A stretch of 64,000 nt of DNA from Heliocybe sulcata (GCA_004369045.1 ML213510.1:240111-304110); one strand, 5' to 3'. Positions 46,570 through 58,514 are shown, counted from the stretch's first letter. Numbers and translations are program-made. The notes: generated from the letters alone by a model not told the origin.

Positions 46570-49113
46570 CTAAGGGGTGGCTATGCAGGTAAGATCTCGA
46601 GCATCATACAGAGTCAATGGAGGCTGAGAGCAGTGAAAAATGCGAGACCGTTGTATCGAACCTTTCTCTACTATGCCGTCCAATGAGGTAACTGATCCTT
46701 GATGATCTAGAACAGGGAGTTTAGACCAGAGGGGAAGGGCCCTTCCTGGCAGCTCGAGTATACCCGTTGACACTGCTGGGTTGTCGGAATCCGGGAGCAG
46801 CAAGAGAGGTAAGTTGAATAGACGCTTCTTCTGCTCATACAGCTCCTTCGGTGTATCCTTCACATGCGATCCAATCTCCAGATGGTTTGTGGACAAGGAA
46901 GTAAAGTTGTCATAGTTCGGATACAACATGACGTATCCACGCAAGTAACTCAATTCGATGAAGTATTTCTTCCACGACTTGGTCCAATGATTCGAGCGCA
47001 GGGTAGGGATTACATCGTCCGAGATAGAGAGGCGCAGCTCCGAGAGTCGGAATGACAAGTAGTCGTGAAATTCGCGCCAGTGCTCAGGGAAGTAAACTGC
47101 GCCCCAACTGCAGGGTATTTGCGACAGGTATGGTGTGTCCGTGTGCTGCAGACCTTCGCGCAGAAAAAGGGATCTGGCATTGAACGGCCGCCTGCCTTCC
47201 GGTTTGAGTTCTATGGTTTTTTGCTGGTACAGACTAACGCCGAAGAGTCGCGAGGTATCAATGTCACCGCTGCCATATCTACGAGCTCTTGAGTGTCGGA
47301 GAACCGAATAGGAGGAGGAGAATACGGACCTATAACGCAGGATAGCCATCTTCGCCCAGGCGTAGAAGAGCGGAGACAGCTCTACATCATCCTCTAATAT
47401 CAAACCGTAGGAGTCGTTATGCACGGGGTACCAGGACTCGACGACGGCAGGAAGCAGACCACCGTGGATAATCCTGTGGTGAACAAAGGTCTTCCCATGC
47501 GGCCAGTGGTAGTGAGAGACGAGGGCCTTCGTTTCATCGTCAGCAGACGAGTCCATGTTGACACGCAAGTCCAAGGAATCCCCGTAATATCGAGCACGCT
47601 GAAGGGATCGGAGGAGACGAGCCAAAGAAGCAGGTCGGTCGTTGGTTATCACATTGATGTCGATGCGAGGGACATTCCAATCTGGTCTGTGACATGAGTG
47701 CCTCAAGAGAAAGCGAAGAAGTAACAGTCACGAACGTTTCCATTCTTGCAGCGACAGAGCGCCCATCCAATCGGAGAATGGGAGATCATCTTTGAACAGA
47801 CGAATAACGGTGGCTTCTTGAAGAGCAATGTTCCTTCGGAGAACGACCCGCAGTTCACCAGCCAACCTGATGTCGTCCGAAGAATTGATGATGATTAAAG
47901 GGCGGAAGGAAAGAAGCATTTTTGAAAGCTGCACAGACTCTTCAGAGACGCGTTCGGATAGGACATCCACAGTAATATCACAAGAAAGTATGGATTGCGC
48001 CCCACCGCCAAGGCCATCAGAGGAAGGGTCCAAGCCTTGACTGAGTAGCACTTTAACAAGATGAGACTCCTCTTGCAATCGGCACAGAGCAGAAGAGAAT
48101 GATAGTAGATCCGCCCTCGTATCCAGAATCACAAGAAAATGGCCCATATCACCAGCCGCCTTCGAAAGATCCACTTGCGCGGTGGGCTCAAGTAGGGCAT
48201 CGGAAAAAGCAGAATCCGCATGGCCGACGAGGAATCCTCCAAATGAATCCAGCTGAGAGCGAGAGATAAGCTCCCCTAGTGCTTCCCATGTACGAACAGA
48301 CGGGGTAATGATAGACACCTCAGGGCCCAATACCGATGCTGACACGACCATTGGCGGAGACAAAAAGGCGGCAGGTCGCGAAGCTAACGATAGCCCGAGG
48401 TAGGTCAAGTTTCCAGCATGAAGAGCACGTCCTTTAGGTCCAAAGGGTAGAGGTACAGCTTTAGGATTGAGCAGCAGATCCTTCGTCTGAGAATCAAGCC
48501 CTCGCAAACCATGTTCGTCAAGCACGAGGATCCAGTCTGTCGAGGCATCTGAAATAGCGTCCAGCATGTCGTAGACCTCACTTGATCCGTTCCAGATGCA
48601 GTGTATAGAGAGTTCGGGATAGCTACGTGCATGAGACGTCGATGTTAATTCCAAGACAACCTTCCTAGTCTCCAGGATGAGTCCAGCGGGCGTCAACAGT
48701 ATGGTTTCCTTCAATGCGGACCGGCTACGGAAAAGATCGAGGAGACATTCGCGTAACAGCGGTAGGGATGCGGCGTTGACTGGCAGGACCGCCGTCACTG
48801 AGTGCTTCGGGACCAACGTCGCAGCGTTGAACACTGATATCCACGCGTCCTCATCGAAACTAGACCCGTTACTTTGAAGGGTCGACGGGCTCTGCGCTTC
48901 TGCGACCTTGTCGCGAGGTCGAGCCGGAATACCCTGGGCATGAGATGCCAGTGATTGATCCTTCCTAGCCAATAGTATCCAATAGCACAAGCCAGCCATC
49001 CAGAGGACCAGAAGCCATCGGAGAAGGCGACGTCGCAACAGCAGAGATTTTCTCTTCTGCGCCTTCAGTATTGGGGACTTGATTTCAGTCGTATCTTGGT
49101 CGGCCAGGGACAT
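46570..49113 (-). CDS. type II membrane glycosyltransferase-like protein (GT-A fold C-terminal domain)
   Basis: Two exons, split by one intron of about 55 nt near 47,700 (donor GTGACT after QEWKRS). A short cytosolic N-terminus with RKSLLLRRRLLR precedes a single TM, WLLVLWMAGLCYWILLA, typical of Golgi type II enzymes. The lumenal part has two blocks. The first (about residues 95-460) contains HSVTAVLPVNAASLPLLREC and TDWILVLDEHGL, a degenerate GT-like fold. The second begins PRIDINVITNDRPASLARLL and has the acidic cluster YGLILEDDVELSPLFYAWAK, a DxD-like nucleotide-sugar/metal site. It ends with PCSWGAVYFPEHWREFHDYL and LPVLDHQGSVTSLDG. It resembles uncharacterised fungal GT2-like proteins; the sugar and acceptor are unknown. 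The start at 49113 (MSLADQDTTEIKS) is preferred, although the frame is open back to 49293. Confidence 0.8.
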
Positions 49114-49538
49114 TACCCGGTTGACGGTGTAGTATCCAAATAGTGAGGTTACTGCCGTAGCTGAAAGACTCCTGATATGGTGCGGAACTAAGCAGGGCAG
49201 CCGAAGTATACGAAGACGACGCCACCAAGCCGAAGCACCAGTCCCATAATTGACAATGTACATTGTTAATGAACTTCTGTCGGAAGCATGCATGAGATAC
49301 TAAAATACTGTCAATGTCTACGTTACAATCAAAGCATGCCTAAATGTGTCCTACACCTCAATACAAGCGAAGCATCAGAGCCTGGAGGGAAGAGAGAGGA
49401 CGTCGACGTCCAGAAGAAAGAGTGCAGTGGAACAAGCGAGATATTAACGGCCCAGAGAGCAAACAGAAGCAATGATATGGTAAATCGAAGAGACGATGTG
49501 CACAGTCATGAGGTATGTCAGGGTCCATATTGGTACGG
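49114..49538. other. spacer between two minus-strand genes
   Basis: No recognised gene. It holds the STE50-like gene's 3' flank and the promoter of the glycosyltransferase gene. If the upstream in-frame ATG at 49293 is used, part of this spacer is coding. Confidence 0.45.
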
Positions 49539-51928
49539 CTACAAAACAGGCGTGGTCTTGACCACAGGAGGGAATGCGGATGACATTGGCGAGACCTGAT
49601 TCTGCTGCGAGCCAGCATTTGAGTCCGCCAACACCTCTAAGCCGGCTGTTATAGCCGGTGGATTACTTGTACTTGGTGTGGCAGGCGTTGCACCTGTTGC
49701 GGACACTTTCCCGATGTACCACGACTGGATACGAGCGTGTCAGTGACATGCCCTTCGATATAGACGATAAAGACCTGAACGTACAGGAACCCAGCCACGA
49801 TCTCCACCTTCCTCTTTCACCGCCTAGAGACCATAACATTTAGTCGATGCAAGGCGAAGTGAAGGGGACAATATGACGTACGTATGACCAATGATTATAA
49901 CGCTTGAACACTCTCAGAGCATCATCCTTCATAAGGTCCAGCTCTTCCTCTCCTTTACCTTCGTAGTCCATCAAAGCAATGCCCGGGAAACTCGTAGAGA
50001 CGATGCTCAGAGGAAGAATAGGCGTCTTCTTGGCCGGCTGAGGCGAAGGAGGCGAGGAATCAGATCCAGAACCACGCAGCGCATTGGCCTCTGCAACGGC
50101 CGATGCGACAGGGACGTTCGTCTCGAGCAAACAGCCAGCGGGCACCCAGCCTTGTTTCGTCGTATCGGGCTCCACGGCACCTGCACCCGCCGGGTCGCGC
50201 TGGACAACCCACCAGCCTCGGGCACGAGACAGGATGATAAAGGTATCGCCGCTAGAGCACGGTCAGCCACTGCCCCTCACGCTGGAAAAAGATGCGCTCA
50301 CACGACCACATCGAATTCATCCTCTTGCTCGGCCATGTAGGGGTATATGGCAACCGCATAGGACACTCCTGCTGAAGCAACCATGTTCTCCCTCGTACTA
50401 ATGATGCCGCTCGGCTCGTTAGTCTCTTGTATTTTCGCTTTGGGAGGCTCAGAGCCCGATACCGTCGTCGTGGAAGTCGACGCCAATCCAAGCTCCTCCG
50501 TTCTCTCCTTGTTCTCGACTGCTGGCGACATGATCTCCGGCCATCCGCCTTGCGCCGCAGTCATTCCTGTCAGAAGGGCAGGAGTCGAAGTAACTGTGGT
50601 ATCATGCACTTGTAACTTAGGAGGCCGAGACGTCGATCTACCTTGACCAGAGCTGCCGCCCGCTGTCTTCGGGCCACTACTAGATGATGAGGACTCCGAT
50701 GCCTTCCTTGCTGCCTGCTTTTGCTGCGCGACGGCGATTGGCGATCGGATATCCTTGATGTGCTTTAGCATGAAGACAGGGTTCTTCTTCGCGTCCTTGA
50801 GTTTCTGGAAGAGGAGAAGGGGCTTCTCGTCGAAGCTGAGACATCGCTCTATTCGGTTGCCTGATGGACTATTATATCAGCTCCGGTGAGAAAGCATTTA
50901 TAGCTTACCAGAGGAACCGTAACATATGAACATGGCATAGTTTTGCCAGTCATCATTGTTGATCTTGTATTTCTTCAGTGCAGCCGGAAGGACTTTCCAT
51001 GCCGGGTCGTCCAAACTAACTTTGAAGCTCTTCAAGTTATCGGTGCTATCTTGGCGGACAGGTTTCGGGGGCACGGTAACCAATGCCCCATTACCGCTGT
51101 CTGCTGGGGATCCTTTCGACTTGTCATTTGCTGACTGGCTCTGCGATCCGTTGTTGGCATTATATGATGTATCGTGTTCCATACGCTGTGGTGAGGGTTG
51201 GGGTGAATCAAGGGAAGCCTTTGTGGGCGATTGATTTGGTTTGTAGGACGCCCACTTGAACGAAGGCTGTCTGCGGAGTGGGCTATCTTCGGTCTGTTTG
51301 ATGTCAGTGTGGCCTCAGGCAGACACCCTCCGGATACTCACTGGTCGAGCGTATGATGATCGGATCCCGCTTAGGTCTTCCATACATGAGTGCAGACTGT
51401 CTCGTAACCGGTGGTTTTCGTCCTCAAGATTATGTAGACGTTCCTCTGGGCAAACTCAGCAAAGAGTAGGGGCATGAGGGATATAAGTGACCTTGAGCCT
51501 TAACGAGCGTGTAAAGCTTGTCGACACTAAGGTTGGAGTTGCGTTCTTCGGCTTCAGCTTTGCAATGTTAGTCCAGTCCTCTGATTGAAGAGAGCACTAC
51601 TCACATGGAGGCACGTATTGATCATCCTCTAGGGGTACATCATGGGCCACCTTTACCATATACACGGCCTTGAGAATGGCCAGGCGCTGCCCGACTGTCG
51701 CTACTCCTACTTCCTTGAGGGTTTCGGCATCTAGCATGCAAAGGACATCTCCTGAGATGTTATGCTCTAGCCAAGATTTGAATGACGGTACCCTGGACAT
51801 AACTTGCACATACCTCGTATCTGCACCTCGTACTGCGGATATCCTAGCTTTGCAAAGAATGCCTGGACGTCGCTTTCGTTCCAATCTAAGATGTTCTTCT
51901 GGGACTCTTCGCTCATGCCGACATCCAT
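49539..51928 (-). CDS. STE50: Ste50/Ubc2-like MAPK adaptor: SAM + RA + two SH3 domains
   Basis: The start MDVGMSEESQKNILDWNESD leads into a SAM domain (VQAFFAKLGYPQYEVQIR ... WLEHNISGDVLCMLDAETLK, VATVGQRLAILKAVYMV). A short coiled coil and linker follow. Next is a Ras-association domain (FKVSLDDPAWKVLPAALKKY ... YAMFICYGSSGNRIERCL, PLLLFQKLKDAKKNPVFMLK). A Ser-rich linker is followed by SH3-1 (SYAVAIYPYMAEQEDEFDVV ... GWWVVQRD ... GWVPAGCLLE) and SH3-2 (IALMDYEGKGEEELDLMKDD ... NHWSY ... DRGWVPSWYIGKV). It ends SAFPPVVKTTPVL. Yeast Ste50 has SAM and RA only; basidiomycete Ubc2 carries added SH3 domains and acts upstream of the pheromone-response MAPK module. This gene shows that layout. The last SH3 is split by two introns near 49,850 and 49,760. 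It is divergent from the proline-rich gene, 285 bp between starts. Confidence 0.92.
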
Positions 51929-52213
51929 GCTCAGATCCTTCGGTGCTGGAACGGACGTCGCCGGAGTCTACTCGGTCGATTTCGCTGGTAAACGAGAATT
52001 GATGAACGCAGCAATTGTCTGGACACCGCCGAGAGCTATAAGAGTACAAGCTGAGACAGATGAAGCCCGTCTATTGTTGGGTGTCGATGCCTCCGTTCCC
52101 CACGCGAGCAGCGCGTGTGCCTCACTTGCCTTCCGTTTGCTGCTTCCGTCGCTCACTCTGGCGCTGCGGCGCACTGTAAATGCTTTCAAGATACTCTCAC
52201 ATCGAGCGCATAC
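51929..52213. promoter_or_regulatory. shared spacer of divergent STE50-like and proline-rich protein genes
   Basis: The two start codons face away from each other across 285 bp, so one nucleosome-free region probably serves both. No specific factor site was recognised. Confidence 0.45.
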
Positions 52214-55212
52214 ATGGAAGACCCATGGGGCAATGCCTGGGGTGAGCCTAGCAAGCCCACCACCTACAGCACTTCAACCGTGAGCGATTCCGTCTGGACT
52301 GCACCTTCGACAGCGTCAACAGGTCATGACGACTCTGAAGCGGACTTAGGAGCGCCTTCATGGTCTGCGGGAGACGATGTTAAATGGACAGAGCCGTCGG
52401 CCTTGCAACCCTCGCTGTGGTCGCAGGGCGAGGACGCCTTGGCTTGGGGATCCAATCCTTATGCAGACCTTCCTATAGGAAAGTCCGATCCTGAGGAACC
52501 CAATGAACCATCGCCAATATCCCCAAAGGACGGCGATGACTCTTCTACATCACAACAGTCAAGTCCCTCTACTCCCGTGCAGAATTTCCGGTCTGAATCA
52601 CCTCAGTCGGTGATCGTGTCACCAGAGTCTCCGGTCTCCCCACACACGCCTCTACCTTCCCTGCCTCCTACCCCTAATGCATTCGGATCCTTTGAAACAG
52701 GTCTGGCTACCGAAGATCAAGTTACCTCGGGCGAGCTCGATCCTTGGTCGCCGGCTGTAGGTACCTTTGACGCGGGGCCCTCTGCTTGGTCGAGTGCTGA
52801 AGGAGACGACCATGCAAAAGAGACGGTACGGTTGGACGAATGGGAGGCAGCTAAGCGAGAGAAGGAGGAGCGTGAAAGGAGAGTTGTGCGTATCCGTTCA
52901 GTGTCGTGTTTCCCTCACTTGTTCACGCTGACGGAACTTAGCCTCCGGAAATCGTCGCTCATATTCTCGAAGAATGTGAGAAGGTCATGCATGATGTTGG
53001 TCCAGATGATAGTGCTTTATCTAAAGCCGAGGACGTGCGCTGGCAGAGCGGCTTGGAAGGGGTCCCGGGTCTGTGAGTGCGGTCATACCTCACAATGCAT
53101 GCGCTCAGACACCCGGTTTAACATGTATTGCCCAGAGAGGCACTAATGGATGAGCTATCGCGCGACAATTCACCTCCCTTGGTATCATTCAAAAGCTCCG
53201 CTGCTGCGAAGGAGATGCTGAACGCCGTGCGCCTGACAAGGAACACGCGAGCCGCGCATATAAGCCCCATGTCATACTTCACATCCTCGTCAAAAGGGTC
53301 TCTAGCCTGGGAAGCATCCGTGAAGCTGCGTGCAAGTCCTGCTCCAGATGCAGATGTCCCTGCGGGATGGAAGATCTTGGAGAAACGGGCCTCCCTCGCG
53401 CAGCCTGTCGTTGTGGAAGAGAAACCGAAGAAGAGTGGTCTGCTATCCTTCCTGAGCCGGCGTACATCCACGCAGCCTGTAACAGCGGATACGGTGCCGT
53501 CACGTCCAGCGACTCCAGTCTCTGAACCCCGAACGTCGGCTTCAGCGAGTGAAGTTAGGCGAAGCACCGACAACGTTATGCCGGAGATGTTCACTGCATC
53601 AGGTACAGCTACGTCTGGCATCGCTTCTCCTCCGGCACTATCACCAGCAGTCCCTCCAGTGACGACCTCGACTCTGACACCCACCCTGTCATCCACTCCG
53701 CAACCACCCGAGCTCCCCATAGTCTCGGACGAGCAGCCAGCGCAAGCTCCCTCCGCCGTGTCGCGGTTCTTCAACCGATTTTCGCGCACGAGGAGCTCGA
53801 GTCCTCGAAACTCGATGGCCCTATCCTCCGACGACATTGACTTCCTCTCCGACCTCGTGCCCAGTGCGAGCGATGACCACGACGACGAGGATGATCCGCA
53901 GCTTAAGGCACTCTCCAGGATGCTCCAGTCGAAGCCTCTGGATGCGCCAGTGAAGCTGCCTCCGCCGCTCGCCCCGCCACCTAAACCTGCGAGCCGGCCG
54001 CCGAGTGTCATGTCCCTGAATGGCACGCCGTCGCCTGGTCTCACAAACCAGCCGGCGGCGCAGTCGGGCCGGACTTCTTTCGAGATCATGAGTCCTAGCG
54101 CTCTCGCCAGGTCTGCCACACCACCTGTGGCTTCCACAAGCCAACCGGCAGCTAGGACGACCAGCCCACTCTCTTCTTCTTCTTTCAGTCCCGAGTTTGC
54201 AGCACTGGGCGGACCCTTTGCTCTCCCACCTCCACCATACGCCGTTCCTCTGCCGTCACCTCCTCGGACCGCGCCATTAAAACCCACGGGATCGCCTATC
54301 CCTGTCCTGGCCCCTCCACCATCGGCCTCACGTGCATCGCCTGTGCATGCAAACAACCTATTCCCGCCCCCGCCGCCTCCTCTGTCACGAACTTATGCAT
54401 CAGCAAGCGCTGCAACCAGCCAACCGCCATTGTCGGTAGCTGACCCATTCGATGACTACGAGTTCTCTGACTTCCGCGGCTCTTCCCCGCCACGTCCTTC
54501 TGTTCCTATCGCCAGCGGGTCGCTCTATGACTCCAGCTTCTCATCAGTATCTGATAACCAACTCTACTCCACTTCCGAACGACCGCTACGACCCACGCAA
54601 TCTGACCCTGAACCCAGTTTCGACGATTTTGACGATTTTGTTTCCTCGCCGATAAGAACACCTTCGCCTCCAAAGCCCCCAGCCAAGCCGCCAGTCCCAG
54701 CGAAACTACCAGCCTCGAAGTCGTCACCACACATACGGAAGCCCTCGGCGGCGGACCACTTAGCGACGCTACACCTCGTGAAGAGTGCGGCTGCTCGTTC
54801 GGGGCAATGGCCAGCACCTCCATCGCCTTTGCCCGATGCCTTGCCGCCGCCGCCGCCTCCAAATGGAATTATCAAGCCTTCGCTCAGCCTGGATATCTTG
54901 GATGAGGATGATCTGCCGCTGAGGCTACCAGATGGCCGGAGTACGGTGGTGGCATCGACGTCTTCCCCCGCGAGAGTAGGGCTTCTCCCGCCACCGCCGA
55001 TGTCTACCAACATACTCAGACCTATATCGCCGCCATTGTCATCCAGCAGACCAATGTCTCCCCCGGCGGCCTCCCTCCTGGATCTATCTTCCTTTGACTC
55101 TGCACCTAATACCGTGACGCCGACTATGCCTAGGTCGTCAGTGAGTCCCCCAGCTGTGAATGGGAAAGGTGGACTGTCGGCGCAGGACTTGTCATTTTTC
55201 GAGGGCCTATGA
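52214..55212 (+). CDS. proline-rich disordered protein with DPF/FDDF/WxxF-like adaptor motifs
   Basis: The N-terminus MEDPWGNAWGEP and the next 200 residues are rich in Trp-centred short motifs (WTAPS, LWSQGEDALAWG, ELDPWSP, PSAWSS). They lead into a charged helix (RLDEWEAAKREKEERERRVP) and a conserved-looking globular block (EIVAHILEECEKVMHD). The region after 53,140 starts with EALMDELSRDNSPPLVSFKS. It contains KKSGLLSFLSRRTS and AVSRFFNRFSR, then very long Pro/Ser stretches with FALPPPPYAVPLPSPPRTAP. DPFDDYEFSDFRG, PEPSFDDFDDFVSS and the C-terminus LSAQDLSFFEGL follow. The motifs resemble clathrin/AP-appendage and ear-binding peptides, so an endocytic or trans-Golgi accessory role is possible. 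That is inference, since no named family was recognised. The protein is about 960 aa in about four exons. Confidence 0.7.
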
Positions 55213-55390
55213 GATTTCCTGCATTTCTTTACCTTTTGCATGCACACATTGTATATTCCAGCTCATTAGTTCTTATGTTCGGCCTGCTACCTGCGGTAGG
55301 AATTGATATTTCAAGTATTAGGTACAGAACTACGACGCCACTTAAGGGAGGGAGTAATTTCCCTCGGTTTCGTACTAGTATCTCGCCCTC

Positions 55391-57465
55391 TCAAGCCTTG
55401 CGGGGCTTCCTCTTTTTCCCTGGAGTCCGCAATGAAGGCGTAGGCAGCTCTACTGAGCCTCCCACAGCTTCGGCTTCGACGCCGTCGCCTTGCTCGATTT
55501 TGGTCCGTGCCTCAAGGAAGAACATGACGTCCCTCAGCTGGTCCTCTAGCTCACCAATCCTAGATCCGAAGTTCTCCTTCTCTCTATCAGCTTGTTCGAC
55601 CCGCTCCTTCATCTTTTCTAGGTTTCTCAACAACCCTTCACTGACGGCCCGCTCCTCCTTCAGCTCTTTCTCCAGCCGTCTGGCTAAATCTGTGGCCTTC
55701 TCAGCTCTCTTGTCCGCTCGAGCCCTCTCCTTCTCCAGCGCAGCTACCCTTTCTTCCTCCTCCTGCTTCCTCTGGTTCATCTCCTCCTTCGCATTTAACC
55801 GTTCCTTCTCGATCTCCTTACTTAACCTCTCCACCATGGTCTTGAGCTCGCCAACCTGCGATTTCAACTCCGCACTCTGCTCCTCATAAAACACTCTCTG
55901 CGAATCCAGCTGCGAGGTCAATAGGTATGAATATTCGATACCGATAGCTTCTATCTTCTCCGCGGTCAAAGCGTCTGACGGACCTGGTCCAAGGCCGCCC
56001 GCACTCGCATTACTACCCCCTACGCTTGAGGCAGCGGAGGGCAACTCCACCAGTTTCCCGTCCGCCTTGTTCTGTATCAAGCGGTGCACATACCCGTCGC
56101 CAGCGTAATCCCAAACACGCTGGGTCTCCAGTTCGAGCGCATATAGATGGGTCGTGCGCTCGTAATGGGCGTGAGCATGGGCGCGGCCATACCGACCACA
56201 GCCGATGTTCCCGCAGATGAGACAGATCCATAGATTCGTCGTTGAGGAGCAATCTGCGCAGCGCGAGAGGCTTGGTGTAGACGGCGAGGTAAAAGGAATG
56301 GGGACTGATGAGCGGTTGCTTGAGGACGGTGGGTGTGATGACAGGAGGGTCTGAGAATATCTGCAGACAGGGCAACTGTTTCGAGTGGATCAACAGCGGC
56401 GCTACATCACGATCGTATGACATACCGACTGTCACCCCATTGACTTAGACATCTGCAGTGGAAGGTATGCGAACATGGTACAGTAACGAGGCCTGTGACA
56501 GCGGAGTCCATCCGCTCAAGGCAGACCGGGCATGTCGGCAGCTCGTAGGCTCCTTGCGAGATACTGATGCGGGACATTGCCAGGGATATATGGTCATCTG
56601 GCTGAATGACGACCGACAGAACATGGACGACATGACATAATTCAGGCTATGATGTTGCATATAGTCAAAATACATTCCAGGTTTTGAGCAGCTCTGGACA
56701 TACGTCCATAGAATTGAACGGCTTGCCGTCGTATGCTTCCGCAAATTCCGACGCGTCTTCAGTGTTGCGGAATTTAATGAGTACAATCGAGCGGTTCGGT
56801 GCTGAATCCCTGTCAGACATTCAGCGATGTTTCAGTCCATTGTCGAGACGGACCCACCTGACCATTCGCAAATGAGCCATGCCTTCTGCAGCAGGTGCTA
56901 CGAAAGCGAGGAAGTCTGAAGGTGTCATCCATGAGGGCACTGCTAGGACAGCCATCATGATACCGTCCGAGTCTATATGCTGCAGTGTCGGGTCATGGTC
57001 TGGTGGCGACGAAGGGGATCTTTCAGTGTCGTCATTGATAGGTGCAACATCGGAGTTTTGGCGAAAGACATGTACCACTCCTTCAGGCAGGTTCGTAGAC
57101 CCCGTCTTGGTGCGTGTATGGGGAACAAACTTCGCGATCGCTGTGCCTAAAAAGACCAGGTTAGAGGCTATACCCACGATGGAAGGAGGATTGGACAAAC
57201 CACTTTTCCGCTGCTCCCTTTCCTTCCCCGTCAATACTGCTTTACTCATGTCTTCGAAGTCCACCCAGTCAAGACGAATAGGTCCGAATCTGTAGTCCTT
57301 GTGATGAGGATTGAAGAGGGCGTTCTGGCGCGCGGTCGGCTTGGGTGTCTGCGCGGGCAGATGCTGGAATATCGACGTCGGAAAGAAGGCGCCGGATCTC
57401 TGAGGTTGCGAGCTCGATATGTCTGATGCCGGACGGAGAACGATGCGGATATGATACCCTTTCAT
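55391..57465 (-). CDS. BRAP2: BRAP2/Etp1-family RING E3 ubiquitin ligase
   Basis: The start [20 protein letters not shown] is chosen because the family begins at this beta strand; an upstream in-frame ATG at 57549 overlaps the start of the divergent NUDIX gene. The BRAP2 RRM-like domain includes [26 protein letters not shown], then [20 protein letters not shown] and [14 protein letters not shown]3HC4 RING follows ([35 protein letters not shown]), then a ZnF-UBP ([38 protein letters not shown]). The coiled coil ([20 protein letters not shown]) precedes the tail GKKRKPRKA. The RING is split by an intron near 56,400. Known: human BRAP2 restrains Ras-MAPK scaffold assembly, and yeast Etp1 affects ethanol tolerance and transporter degradation. 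Confidence 0.93.
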
Positions 57466-57547
57466 GATCCTTGTGGCGCGGGCATGCTCGCGGTGCAGAG
57501 ACAAAGAGCATTTAGAGTTGCCGGCGGCTCTTTGGCTCCATCCAGTC
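57466..57547. promoter_or_regulatory. 82-bp bidirectional spacer BRAP2 / NUDIX
   Basis: The two divergent start codons are separated by only 82 bp. The 5' UTRs must overlap or be very short, and one promoter region must serve both. An in-frame BRAP2 ATG at 57549-57547 overlaps the NUDIX ATG at 57548-57550 within CATG. Confidence 0.5.
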
Positions 57548-58514
57548 ATGTCCTCCGCTAGGCGCCTTGATAGGATTTGGCGATCGTTCTCCTCGACCCC
57601 GACCTCTGCTCTGCAGCTGCCCCGGACGACATCTCCTTATATCTCTCTGTCTTCGCCGTTGACAAGATCCTCAATTAATACGATACGGAATGTGCTAGCG
57701 GAGCAGCGGTACAAATTTCCCGATACATACTCTGAGCCGACTGCAGCTGTCCTTGTGCCGCTATGTAATGTCGACAACAGGCCTGGTCTGCTGCTGGAAG
57801 TGAGAGGAAAGAATATGAGAAATCACTCGGGAGAGGTGAGGTACGCGCTGCGGCACTCGCGATTACCCTCCCGTTAAGCTTGTCGCAGCTTCCCCGGAGG
57901 TCGTGTCGATAAAGTACGTCCGCCGTATCCTGTGTAGCCGAGAAGTCAACTCAGACTGGCGCAGACGGACATGTCCTACGAGGCTGCGGCTCTTCGGGAG
58001 ACAGAAGAAGAAGTGGCCATCTGTCCCGACCAGGTGGAGATCCTGGGTACGCTAGGTCCACCCGAGCTATCTCTGCGGGGCCTTAGGGTGTGGCCGTACG
58101 TCGTGAGTTGCCAATCTCCTCATTAGCATCGCTTGTCTGACATGGGTACAGGGATTCGTGCACCCCTCCGTGGAGAGTCGTAAAAGCCTCTCCAACGTCT
58201 CCGACCCTCTCACGTCCATCACTATATCCTACCTGAAAGCTTCCGTCCCCGAAGTGGCGCACATCTTCCATCTTCCATTCACAGAGCTCACCAACCCGGA
58301 TCGTCTGCGCGTACACGAGTTTCGGCGTCAGAATGAGCGCCCGTACTGGGCCATCACGGTCTCCGACTTTATACCAGGTGGTGCGACTGAATGGGCGACC
58401 GACCCGATGCAGAGAGACGAGATCGGTGGAGGGAGGGGCGGAAGGTTGGAAGTCTGGGGCCTGACGGGGTGGTATATCACGCTGCTGATGAGGGCATTGG
58501 GAGTTTACGAGTGA
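57548..58514 (+). CDS. NUDIX hydrolase, CoA diphosphatase type (Pcd1/NUDT7/NUDT8-like)
   Basis: The start MSSARRLDRIWRSFSSTPTS is Arg/Ser-rich without acidic residues apart from one Asp, so a mitochondrial presequence is likely. RSSINTIRNVLAEQRYKFPD and AAVLVPLCNVDNRPGLLLEV lead to a nudix core rebuilt across two introns: GEVSFPGGRVDK, then TDMSYEAAALRETEEEVAI. The REx2EE metal-binding set is intact, and the final glycine of the box is alanine. LGTLGPPELSLRGLRVWPYV and EVAHIFHLPFTELTNPDRLR follow, ending in LLMRALGVYE. The family hydrolyses CoA or acyl-CoA to phosphopantetheine species. There is no PTS1, unlike peroxisomal Pcd1, so a mitochondrial NUDT8-like role is inferred. The protein is about 285 aa. 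Confidence 0.88.

Noticed and set aside
53118-54356. 412-codon minus-strand open frame opposite the proline-rich gene
   Set aside because: It is a shadow of Pro/Ser-rich codons. Gly/Arg/Val-rich antisense sequence without domain signals is expected there.
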